Part shown: positions 1 through 8,944 of the stretch, piece by piece | Layout: each line of letters begins with the position of its first letter | How positions within the stretch are numbered: the stretch's first letter is position 1 | Assembly: GCA_013076295.1 (NCBI GenBank) | Contig: RQOL01000374.1 | Location: 3,276,743-3,340,742 of the forward strand | Origin: Sanderia malayensis | Taxonomy: Eukaryota; Cnidaria; Scyphozoa; Semaeostomeae; Pelagiidae | Length of the DNA stretch: 64,000 nt | Direction: 5' to 3' | Position numbers and translations under genes: made by a program | Notes under the pieces: model-generated | Told to the model about the DNA's origin: nothing | Databases searched by the model: none | Seen by the model: only the letters and a program-made list of their open reading frames with translations

Positions 1-437
1 ACATTAGGCCGAAGCATCGCAACTGTTCTCATGAAGTCGCAAAAGAGCCAATCAACTTGGAGCAAAAGGCGATACGGGTCACATGAACAGCGAATACGTG
101 GTTCGAAAATGGAGTTCGCAACGCGAATTTGGAATTTTAGCCACCGTAAACTGTAGTTTTTTGTGATAGCACAATTAGCAGAATAATTAATGGAATAATT
201 CAAAAGAACTTTAAAAAAACGAAGCCAAAAATAGATAACCTTGGTCTAATTAATAATTGGCACTTTCCATTTGAAATTTAGCACAAATAATGTACAAACA
301 AAAAAGCCTTTTTGATTACACGGTTCGCCGTTTCGGCCCATTGTTTTGAGGCGTTCGACCTATTGTTTCGGGTTGAATCTATTGTTTTTGGCAGAAAGTG
401 CGTCATCACGTGACCTCCGCAGAATATATATATTAGA
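1..437 (-). mobile_element. Helitron-like non-autonomous element, 5' part (copy Z)
   Basis: Reverse complement of the 5' part of the elements at 54456-55991 and 61849-63581. On the minus strand it begins TCTAATATATATATTC followed by the conserved CACGTGATGACGCAC block, and the base before TC is A. The window edge cuts the element, so its tandem-repeat middle and CTAG end are not seen. No coding sequence is recognised, and the short open frames inside it are incidental. Confidence 0.75.
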
Positions 438-513
438 TGTTGTGTTTCCAAAATTTCTATAAATCCCAGAAATAGGTTGCTCAAATTAATGTTATTACTG
501 GATACTTCTGCAG

Positions 514-735
514 GAAGGTTTGATGTTGTGGTTCAAAAAGTGAAATGTCTTCACTGTGACTATATGCATGAGTCACGGGACTTGGAAACTATTGTTGCAA
601 ATGGCTACTGGCCTGGTTCACGGTACTGCAATTCTGGACTATTATGCAACTTATCCACCCACCCTAAATGCTCAGAGAATGGTTTTTTGAAAGTGTTGTC
701 ACAGATATCAGAAATGAATGCAAGAGTATGCTGTT
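514..735 (+). pseudogene. KDZ (CxC-type) transposase exon fragment
   Basis: An open segment follows a good splice acceptor (TTCTGCAG ending at 513). The translation has a Cys pair (KCLHCDY), then DLETIVANGYWPGS, which resembles the conserved GYWPA block of Kyakuja-Dileera-Zisupton (KDZ) transposases that follows their CxC zinc-binding part. The family assignment comes from motif memory and not from a search. The frame degrades after about residue 70 and no start codon belongs to it. Together with the pieces at 1663-1998 and 7326-7440 it looks like one spliced transposase gene now decayed. Confidence 0.55.
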
Positions 736-788
736 TTGGATCCAAGCATCTCAATCCATTATTACTTTGTTTTATCTTTCCCACTTGA

Positions 789-1662
789 ATGGTCTATAGC
801 TGAGGACCTCAAAGCTTTTTAATTACACATGTAGTAATATAGTAGAGTACACACACCTGCAGAAATGTTACATGATACAAATTAAAGGTAAAATAAATGT
901 CTGAGCAAGACATTGTAACATGTAATTGAAAGGTTTTGAGGATCCTCTGGCTGTACTGATGAGCTGTGACATTGGGCGAAACCATTCATGTCAAGAGGAA
1001 ATATTTTCTTTCTTAAAAGTATACAACAATAAACACTGAGGCATTTCAAAGAGCATTGTGTGAATGGACGTTTTGCCAGTATGAGTTAGATCGGCTTCAA
1101 AGAAAAAACTGAATGGAGTGCCCACCATGCTCAATTAAACAATTAACAGCCCAAATTGATGGTAGTGCAAAATTATGGCAATATCAGAGAGGGGGTAGGT
1201 AAGAAGCAAGGCAGTGTTTTATTTTAGCGTATTTTTAACGTAAGCTCAGTAATAAACTTTCAATGAACACCAATATTTCCCCTTTGAGATCAAAAAATAT
1301 TTGTGAAGAAATATAACCAGACTTATTTGAATAAATATTTAGACGCAGAAGATTGAATTACTATGATGTTAATTCATATCTCCAAACAACGTTGTTGATG
1401 AGCATATAAGATCTCTATACAAAAAGACAGGATGCAAGGTAATGCATCATATCATACTTCACAGTTACATGGTGATGTTTACATGGTTATATTGTGATGG
1501 TTACATGGCTACATGATACAGACCAATAGAAGATCATTTATAAAACAATATTTTCAGCAAAGATATATCTTCGACTTTAAACTTGAAATAGAACACACAG
1601 TGATTTCTTGGCAGTATTAGTTAGAAAATTGATATATGTGATATTTTCTCGGTTATTTGTAG
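789..1662. other. Gene-free stretch inside the KDZ relic
   Basis: No long frame, RNA gene or tandem repeat is seen here. It lies between two KDZ-like coding pieces and ends in a splice acceptor (TATTTGTAG at 1654-1662), so it is probably intron or decayed exon of the same transposon. Confidence 0.4.
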
Positions 1663-1998
1663 AAAATTAAAATGGATAAACAATGTGGTAATTCTATTTG
1701 GCAAGCAGCTGCAAATGATATAGAAAAGGAAGGGTTATTAGATGAAACTGGTCTCATGTTTTCTAGTTGTCATCATCAAGTTGCATAGAGAAGTGTAACT
1801 ATGTTTCAGGGGGAACGTTTTGCTTACCACCACTTCATTCACGCCCAAGATATTGTAAACAGAGATGTGAGCTTTATCTTTCAAGATATTGTTTGTAAAT
1901 ATAGAAAATGGGTGGAAAAGGTAGATCCAGTAAATGCTTTAAAAGTCACATTTGCACTAAACCTTATGTATGGTTCAGGACACGACTGGACTTGTCAG
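1663..1998 (+). pseudogene. KDZ transposase catalytic-region fragment
   Basis: Exon-like segment bounded by an AG acceptor at 1661-1662 and a GT donor at 1999. The translation contains LLDETGLMFSSCHH, then MFQGERFAYHHF and later FQDIVCKYRKW and GSGHDWTCQ. This matches the order seen in KDZ transposases: the first catalytic Asp in DETG, the GER(F/Y) block, and a downstream conserved D..C.Y..W segment. One in-frame TAG lies after HHQVA, so the gene is inactive. The piece at 514-735 is upstream. The following intron is interrupted by the gypsy element at 2088, and coding similarity resumes at 7326. Length and splicing fit a multi-exon animal KDZ element. Assignment by recognised motifs. Confidence 0.6.
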
Positions 1999-2087
1999 GT
2001 AATGATAGGGCTGAAGACTTTTTTGTTTCTTTAGTACAGAATATGTTGAACATATATCTGTTTCATAGATTTCAGGGGGGGGGATAC

Positions 2088-2320
2088 TGTAATGTTGGTC
2101 GAGCTACTATTACTTAGTTGAATTCAAGAAAAACTCGAACGAATATATGGCAATCAAAATACTAATAATGTAACTAAGAATATCAGAACAAGAATGAATA
2201 AGAATGAATTCAATACAATTAACAAAGCTATTTATACTATACATGATTGACATGAACACGTGATTACAATAATTACATGAATACGAGGCAATGCGATAAT
2301 AAGAATGTAATCCTGTTACA
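2088..2320 (-). repeat. 3' LTR of the gypsy element
   Basis: Direct repeat of 7092-7325. It begins TGTAATG and ends CTGTTACA, with inverted TGTAA/TTACA ends, and carries a TATTTATACTATA run that could act as a core promoter. It is the downstream LTR because the element reads on the minus strand. Confidence 0.9.
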
Positions 2321-3058
2321 GCCTACCCTTTCTACCGAAAATAATTAGGAAGTTATTTTTTTTGTTAAAGATACGATACATGATAAAAAATTGTTAAAAT
2401 ACGATATAAAGAGGATAAATTGGCTATTGGGTACGTTATATATGATAACTAAAAATTTTTTTGTGGGTTAGTGTTAATTAATAGCAGCAAAAGCTAGTAA
2501 ATTAAGTCAAGGGAGAAGAGTGTTTTAAGAACAAGTCAGAGTTTAGTGACATGACATATGTTCCACCATGTGTACAACCATCCAATTGCAGATACGAAAA
2601 GCTTTGACGAGTCCTCAAAGTCTGTCACAAGTAACTAAGAGTTGTCTTGCAGCTGGAAGGTGTTCATAGACTAACTTACAAGCTTGAGATGAAATAGCAG
2701 ATTTAGAACGGAGGGAATTGAGATATTTTCCACATTCATAAGCATCAAGAGCGAGGTCTGGCATGGGAGTAGAGGTTTGGGGTGAGGCTGGTTGAGAAGG
2801 CTCAGCAATTGCGTCTGCAGGGGCACGTAAGTCAGAAGAATCTTTATGGAGAAATACGATTTTGCCCTCTTGGACATGTATATCACGTGATGATGAGTTG
2901 TATAGTTCTCTCTGGCCACGACGAAGGTCCGATTTGATGTGAGAAAACTGTGTATGAGCATCTTTCATGTTTTTGAGCAAATCATGTGCGTAATGGTCAG
3001 CTGGGAGAGGGTGAGGTGGAAGCTGAAGAGACAAAGTCTCTGGCGAAGGGGCGTCACG

Positions 3059-3989
3059 TCAAAAGACAAGAGAAAATGGAGTGATGTCTGAAGTCCCTGA
3101 AATAGAAGAGGTATTGTGTGCATAGACAGCAGGTTGTAGGAATTCTTCCCAGCTAGCTTGATATTGTTTGCAATAGATGGCAATTGCGGAATTAAAAAAG
3201 TGATGTACTCGTTCAGTAGCACCGTTTAGGCATGGCCGAAAACCGGATGTGAAGACATGTTTGAAGCTAAAAAAATAAGTAAGGCGATGCATGACAGCAT
3301 TGAGAAATTCACCCTCGCGATCACTTTGTAAAACGGCGGGAAATCCAAAGGGCAAATAGGACTTCATGTAAACGTGTGCGAGCTGTGGTGGGTGCGGTTT
3401 TATCGGGGACAAGAATAGTGCAAAGAAAATTAGAGTAGGGACAAACTGCAGTGAAAATCCATTTGTTGCCGGACGCAGAAAGAGGCAGCTCCCTAACGTA
3501 ATTGATACCGAGGGTATAAAATGGATGCTGGTAGAGGCAAATTTGCATAGGCCTGTGAGCTGACTGAGGGATGTGAACCTTATGCAATGATGACAACGGC
3601 GAATCCAATTTCGGACATGCTTAGATAAATTGTGCCAATACAAATTCCGAGACATGGCGTTATATGTGGCATCACGGCCACGATGCATGCCTAATGGGGG
3701 AGTCGTGATAAGCTTGTAAAAGATGATGTTGTAGAGTGACGTCCGATGGAACAAAAATGTGAGGTTGAGATGGCTGATCCATGATTTCATCAGAATAGAA
3801 AAGGAGGCCATCTATCATTTTTGTACGTTTGGCTATGGCAAGCATCCACTTATGGAGTTTTAAATCGTAATGCGATAGAACCGGTTTGGAACTGTCATTG
3901 AGAAGAAATGTAGCTAGGGGGCCCAGCCGTGGGTCAGAGCGCTGTTTTCCGCAAGTTGTAGACGGTTGACATTTAAAGGATGCAACCAT
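3059..3989 (-). pseudogene. gypsy integrase region (frameshifted)
   Basis: Minus-strand frames here carry the retroviral-type integrase in pieces. First comes an HHCC zinc-binding segment (LLQAYHDSPIRHASWP in one frame, then the HRG..NLYW..L..HVR.W...C..C block in the next). The core follows with a first Asp near GINYVRELPLSASG, DREGEFLN for the second Asp, and GATERVHHFFN for the catalytic Glu. The pieces lie in different frames at 3059-3811, 3321-3608 and 3672-3989, so several indels separate them. Integrase would insert the element cDNA into the host genome. Downstream (below 3059) the frame falls into a C-terminal region down to about 2615 without recognisable domain. Confidence 0.8.
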
Positions 3990-6052
3990 TGTAAATCAGG
4001 GGGCAATTGTGAGGAGGAGGGCATGCCTTGTATATCAGGTGAATCGGACCAATGCAAAAGGGGAGTGATGGGAGCAGCAAGGGTGGTATTTGGCTCACGT
4101 TGATTAGGGGGGATGAAGTGGCTTGGTGGGACAGATAATAGACTAGTAGAACAAGCCAAACCTAGTAAAGAAGTGAATGGGGAGTTAGTGGACGGCAAAG
4201 GAGAACCTTGGTCAGTAAGATCTAATCTCAGGGTGGCATGAAAATGTGCCACGACTTCAGGAGGAGTGAAGACAGGAACATCTGGGTCGTTGTGGGTGGG
4301 AGCCAGTAGAGCACGGCTGAGAGTGTCCGCAATAATATTGTCCTTTCCAGGGCGGTGTTCTATGGGGAAATCAAATTCGGCTAATGATAAACACCAACAA
4401 GCTAATTTAGAATTTTGTGGGGCAATGGAAGCAAGAAATTTAAGATTTGCGTGGTCGGTGATAACTTTGCATTTGCGACCAATGATGTAATGACGAAATA
4501 GTTCGAGAGCGCATTTGACCACAAAAAATTCTTGATGAAATGTAGGTCAGTGTGATTCTGTAGGGCTAAAGGATCGAGATGCAAATCGAACAGGGCGAAG
4601 AATACCATTGTGACGTTGTGCAAGCATCGCACCACAGCCCTTTTTGCTGGCATCAGTGTGGACTTCAAACCCTGCATCCCAATCAGGATGAGTAAGGATT
4701 ATGTCCGGAGAAAGAAGGGCCGATTTTAAATCACAATATTCCTGTTTATGGACCTGAGACCAAACAAAAGGAACTTTTTGAGGGAGAAGGGAGCGTAAAT
4801 ATTCACAACGTCGAGATAAGTTTAAAATATAATCTCAAAAATAGTCAACCATTCCTAAGAAACGTTTGAGTTGAGTAGCTGTACGAGGTTGTGAAAATAC
4901 TGAAACTGGTTCAGTGCCCATTTCTGAAGGAAAACGACCTGTTGGTGTTATACGATGACCAAGCACGTGTAAATCAGTAGAAAAAATGTGCATTTGGAGG
5001 GTTTAAACTGAAGGCCAAACTTAACTGTACGCGCAAGGATCTATTCATAGTGAGTTAAAGCCTCAGCGAAGGAGGCAGATCAAGTGACGCAATCATCGAT
5101 GTAGATGAAGAGCCATTGATACAAGAAATCAGAAAAAACGGTGTTCAAAATACGTTGAAATATCTGAGGCGCAGTTTTCAAACCAAATTGCATGCGAAAA
5201 AATTCATAAAATCCGAGATGAGTGGCAAAAGCTGTTTTGTGTTGGTGTTGAGGGTTGACTGGAATTTGCCAATATCCAGAAGCAGAATTGAGTTTTGCGA
5301 AATATTTGCCTCACTGATGGCAGCCAAAACATTAGAAACATTTGGAATAGGATAGCCATCACCCTTTGTAACTGCATTAAGACCACGATAATCAACAACA
5401 AAACGGGAGGTTGAGGTTTGCCTTTTCCTAAGGGCTTAAGTACTGAAATGCAAGGTGCCCCCCATGCTGATTGACTTGGTTGGATAATGCGAAGGCACAG
5501 CATGCATTCCAATTCTGCTTTGATGGCTTTGAGCTCTGCGGGGCTCTTACGATAAGTAAGTCGATAAACTGGGGGAGGGTCACCGGTATCAATATTTTGA
5601 TGAAAGCCATGAACTGTGGATAAAGGAAAGTTAAGCAAATAAAAGGCTTGCGAGTAGCGTTTGATGAATTGTTTGAATGCATCAAAAACGTGTGGCGGAA
5701 CATGTGCGTAAATTGGTGTGTCAAGCTCTAAGGCCAGAAAAAGAAGTTGTAAATATTCTGGAGAGGTATAAGGAAGAGGTTTATCCAGTGTGGCAGGAAA
5801 GGATTGGTCATGTTTGTCTAGGCCAGAGTTATTTTGGTCTAAAAATGGAGACAAAATATCAGAGAATTGGGTGGCAGTGACGTCTGTTAGCAATGAAACA
5901 AGGGAATTAATAGATATTGAATCGATTGGAGCAGAAGGGGAGGGAAGGTGACGATGCCATGACTCAGAGAGATGATGGGCTGTATGCGTGGCAGCCTCTT
6001 CGAAATCAGAGATATCACTGTGTTGTTGCGTATGAATTTGCCCAAGGGACAC
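3914..6052 (-). pseudogene. gypsy reverse transcriptase and RNase H (frameshifted)
   Basis: Sense order on the minus strand: an N-terminal pol segment; the RT entry block with HQNIDTGDPPP, a YRLTYRKSP run and PSQSAWGAPCISVLKP (about 5440-5610); the catalytic YIDD motif in a displaced frame at about 5093-5104; then RNase H with ITDHANLKFLAS and HRPGKDNIIADTLSR (about 4290-4480), typical of gypsy pol. The reading frame changes several times between 4402 and 5440. The enzyme would copy element RNA and degrade the template. No clear aspartic protease motif was found between gag and RT. Confidence 0.85.
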
Positions 6053-7050
6053 ATTGTGAGGTAAGTGAGCAGACCAAATGAGTTGTCACATTAGTGAAAT
6101 AAACACGTTCAAACGTTGAATTTTGGCAAGTATCACCTTCAGAAACCAAATATGCGGAGCACACATGTTCTTGTGGGGGGAGAGGGTGACACTTAAATTT
6201 GAAGCAAACAGAGCATTTATGCATATAACCATTTTTACAGGTTTTAGAGTCTCACATCAACTGGGCAAACATCGATTAAAGTTTTTACAAATTTCAGCTT
6301 TTAAATTCGTACCTTGAGTGTTGACATCAATCTTCGGTGTACGTCTTGGAGGAGCAGTGGGTGGAGCATCTGTTCTTGAGTGATGAGATATTTACCAATA
6401 TCGGGAAGCCGCTTTATCGAGAAGGTGTGTATCAACTCAACTTGCGAACCATCGGGAGAACAATGAATTCTTGGCACCAGTTTCTGTAAGGAATGCTGCG
6501 TCTCCATGAAGTGATGAGCAAAGTTGGAGACTGATTCGTCGGGATTTTGGTGCAGAGAATAATAATTCGCTAAAAGATTGCGAATTTGCTGTTCTTTCGG
6601 AATTCCACGTTGTAAGCGTAATAGCTGGAGGCATTCGCCATACAGGGACAGGAATTCATCGCTAGATATTTTGTGCGATATAAGCTCAAAAGAGCAAATA
6701 ATGTCAAAGGCATGGGAGTCTTTCTGACATTGTTGCTTCAAATACGGCAGCCAAAGCTTTGCATGGATATTAGATGATGATAGTACCTGTGATAGCTGTT
6801 CACAAAAGCGGTCGATTTGAAGTTCACCACCGTTAATTCTGGGAGTGTGAGCGGAGTAAGACGTAAGGCAGCTGGTGATTGCTGATCACCACAAGAGCGA
6901 ACTGAAGCGGAGAGTTCGTTAACGCTGTGCAAGAGGTCTGAAATTTGTTGCTGTGTCATTCCTGTGACTTCTCGGGAAGCATGATGTTGATCACGGATGG
7001 CACCAGCGGGTCCATTGATCAGGCCAAGAAGTTCCTCTGGAGAAGCCATG
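6015..7050 (-). pseudogene. gypsy Gag-like region (frameshifted)
   Basis: The minus-strand frame starting at the Met near 7050 (MASPEELLGLINGP) continues through a gag-like segment. It shifts frame near 6740 into a block with LQRGIPKEQQIRNLLANYYS and DESVSNFAHHF, which resembles the capsid region of Ty3/gypsy Gag (the QxxxESVxxFxxxF pattern). A Cys/His-containing piece near 6190-6224 (KCSVCFKFKCHP) may be the remnant of the nucleocapsid knuckle. The longer open frame extends up to 7088 into the primer-binding region, so the internal Met is the better start. Inactive because of frame changes. Confidence 0.65.
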
Positions 7051-7091
7051 ACGAAGAACGGAGAACGACAACCAGATTCTAACACCACTTC

Positions 7092-7325
7092 TGTAATGGT
7101 GGTCGAGCTACCATTACGTAGTTGAATTCAAAAAAGACTCGAGTGAATATATGGCAATCAAAATACTAATATATGTAACTAAGAATATGAGAACAAAAAT
7201 CAATAAGAATGAATTAAATACAATTGACAAAGCTATTTATACTATACATGATTGACATGAACATGTGATCACAATAATTACTTGAAGACGATGCTATGCG
7301 TTAATAACAATGTAATCCTGTTACA
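7092..7325 (-). repeat. 5' LTR of the gypsy element
   Basis: Direct repeat of 2088-2320 with TGTAATGG and CTGTTACA ends. It is followed on the plus strand by the second copy of the ATAC target duplication. Transcription of the element would start here and run leftward. Confidence 0.9.
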
Positions 7326-7440
7326 ATACAAGAAAGGGTCAGGCAGAAGTCACAGAGACGAGTGCGAAATTGTCAATAGCATGTTGTTGAATGCAAGTAG
7401 TGTGACACAAAGAATTAGCCTGGGGGGTTATTTCATTCAC
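7326..7440 (+). pseudogene. KDZ transposase C-terminal catalytic fragment
   Basis: Directly after the gypsy element the translation reads KKGSGRSHRDECEIVNSMLL, followed by ASSVTQRIS. KDZ transposases have a G.G..DGE..E..NS.L.. block carrying the last acidic catalytic residue, so this is probably the continuation of the exon cut by the gypsy insertion. A splice acceptor (TAGATTTCAG) lies just left of the insertion at about 2065-2074. The frame closes soon after 7490. Similarity is by eye. Confidence 0.45.
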
Positions 7441-7943
7441 TTTCATGTATATTATGTTTTCTCAAAATTCTATATGAATCTTTGTATCAACTAGTTTCAC
7501 CGACACATTTTTATACACCACACAGTGTGCAAAAAGTATTTAACAGAACTTGTTTTGAAGTGGAACTAGAGTCGAATTGCTAATCTTCTAAAGATGCTTT
7601 TTAAAAGAGAAAAATATGTAAGAAGATCTTATTTTTTGTTTCATTTAAATGTTCATGAAAACATTATTGCTCACCTGGCTCACCTTTCTCCGCCTTGTCC
7701 TGGACGGGTAGCAGGTTCCTACCAGAGTCCTGCTTCCATCTGCATTTGCCATGCTGTTCTATCCTCTGTGAGATGAAAAAAAAAAGAAACTGTCAAAATT
7801 ACTGCCCATTGTTATGATTTTGTCAATTTATACTGATCACCAAGTTTGCCGAGTTGACCTTACAAGATTTGTCTGTTTCGCCGAGGATTCTCCCTACCCA
7901 CACAGACCGCACCTCCTGCTAATGTAAGTGGCTCAAGTTTAAT
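7441..7943 (+). other. Gene-free flank
   Basis: AT-rich sequence with a short A-run at about 7776. No gene is recognised. It may include decayed 3' parts of the KDZ relic. Confidence 0.3.
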
Positions 7944-8083
7944 TTAAAGACCCATTGTCAACCAACAAAGCAGACCCCTTAAGTATGGAGCCTTCCTCTT
8001 GTTTATCAACAAAGCGCCTACGTAGTTACATGAATTTCTGGGTCAGAAATTAAAAATCGCGCAGCTACTTTGCTGTCACCAAC

Positions 8084-8230
8084 GAAATGGCGAACGAATC
8101 CTTAACACTCACCATTTGGAAACATTAGCTCTGTTGGTAGCTCTGTTCTGTGTCAGAAAATAAAAGTCGTGCAGTTACAAACAGAGTCAATGTTTCCACA
8201 TGGTTAGTGTTTGGGATTCGTTCGCCATTT
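8084..8230. repeat. Internal inverted repeat of the TTAA element
   Basis: The arm at 8084-8126 (around ATGGCGAACGAATCC) pairs with 8189-8230 (around GGATTCGTTCGCCAT reading back), leaving a loop of about 60 bp. It would form a long imperfect hairpin nested inside the terminal inverted repeats. Confidence 0.8.
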
Positions 8231-8296
8231 TGCTTGTGAAGAGAGCAGTGAGACTGATGAACCAATTTTGCGATCGTCATTGTAAAAAGCGTAATG

Positions 8297-8384
8297 ACTG
8301 ATACAAACGATATGACAGTTATGGATTCGACTGATGCAAGCTCTGAAGCCACTGTTAGTGATCAAGATTCACTTCTTCAAAATA
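8297..8384 (+). other. Possible first-exon remnant in the TTAA element
   Basis: ATG at 8297 opens an acidic, Ser/Thr-rich stretch (MTDTNDMTVMDSTDASSEA) followed by a GTAAAC that could be a splice donor after codon 31. Acidic, low-complexity N-termini are common in transposases, but no catalytic domain follows. The frame runs on to a stop near 8453 if unspliced. Confidence 0.25.
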
Positions 8385-8944
8385 TGGTAAACTTGACAGC
8401 GCAATTAAATTATTATTATCACTTAGGCATATTTACGGCCTACTCTATAGCCTAGCCCTTCTTGGTTTAGGATTATTCCTATTTAGATTTATGATCCTAT
8501 GACACGATAATATCTTCTTTGTATTCAATATTTGACATTTCGATTGACTGGCAATGCATAGCAGATAAATGGTTTTTTCTTGAAAGGTTACTTGCAATTG
8601 CAAAAACACCAAACAAACAAACGTGGTTTCCTCGGGGACAGCCAAGTAACAAATTAGCCGCCATGACAGACACTTTTGTCACAAATTACAAGAACAAAAC
8701 AATCAAACAAAGAAAAGGAATAAATTAAAATCAAAATAAACGACAAAGACTTGGAAAGTTTAGTTTTCAATGTTACTTGACTTGACTGTTCACTGTTTAG
8801 TTTTCAATGTCACAGCCAAGTAACTGCGGGATTTTTAATTTCTGACCCAGAAATTCATGTGACTACGTAGGCGCTTTGTTGATAAACAAGAGGAAGGCTC
8901 CATACTTATGGGGTCTGCTTTGTTGGTTGACAATGGGTCTTTAA

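Larger units (their letters stand above)
2088..7325 (-). mobile_element. Ty3/gypsy LTR retrotransposon, full length but degraded
   Basis: A 5.24-kb element on the minus strand with two LTRs (2088-2320 and 7092-7325), TG..CA termini and a 4-bp target duplication ATAC (2084-2087 and 7326-7329). Internal order in the sense direction is gag, reverse transcriptase, RNase H, integrase. This pol order, integrase last, is that of Ty3/gypsy and not Ty1/copia. Just inside the 5' LTR (minus strand, below 7091) is TGGTGTTAGAATC, a plausible primer binding site complementary to a tRNA 3' end with CCA. A purine-rich tract lies next to the 3' LTR (2321-2335). The LTRs differ at roughly 20-25 positions by eye and all reading frames are broken, so the insertion is old and inactive. 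It sits inside a KDZ transposase relic. Confidence 0.9.
7948..8940. mobile_element. TTAA-flanked DNA transposon with 120-bp inverted ends
   Basis: The ends AGACCCATTGTCAACC.. and ..GGTTGACAATGGGTCT are inverted repeats about 120 bp long (7948-8065 against 8823-8940) with only a few mismatches. They are flanked on both sides by TTAA (7944-7947 and 8941-8944). TTAA duplication is the hallmark of the piggyBac superfamily. At 993 bp without a transposase frame it is non-autonomous. It contains a further internal hairpin (8084-8126 pairing with 8189-8230) and a short acidic open frame starting at 8297 with a GT right after QNM, which may be the leftover first exon of a transposase. Confidence 0.85.

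Noticed and set aside
2200..2260. TGATTGACAT in the gypsy LTRs, similar to the PBX-MEIS decamer
   Set aside because: One mismatch in the critical MEIS half, not next to a start codon, and duplicated only because LTRs are repeats.
7595..7776. 60-residue plus-strand frame
   Set aside because: No motif, no splice context and low-complexity flanks; chance frame.
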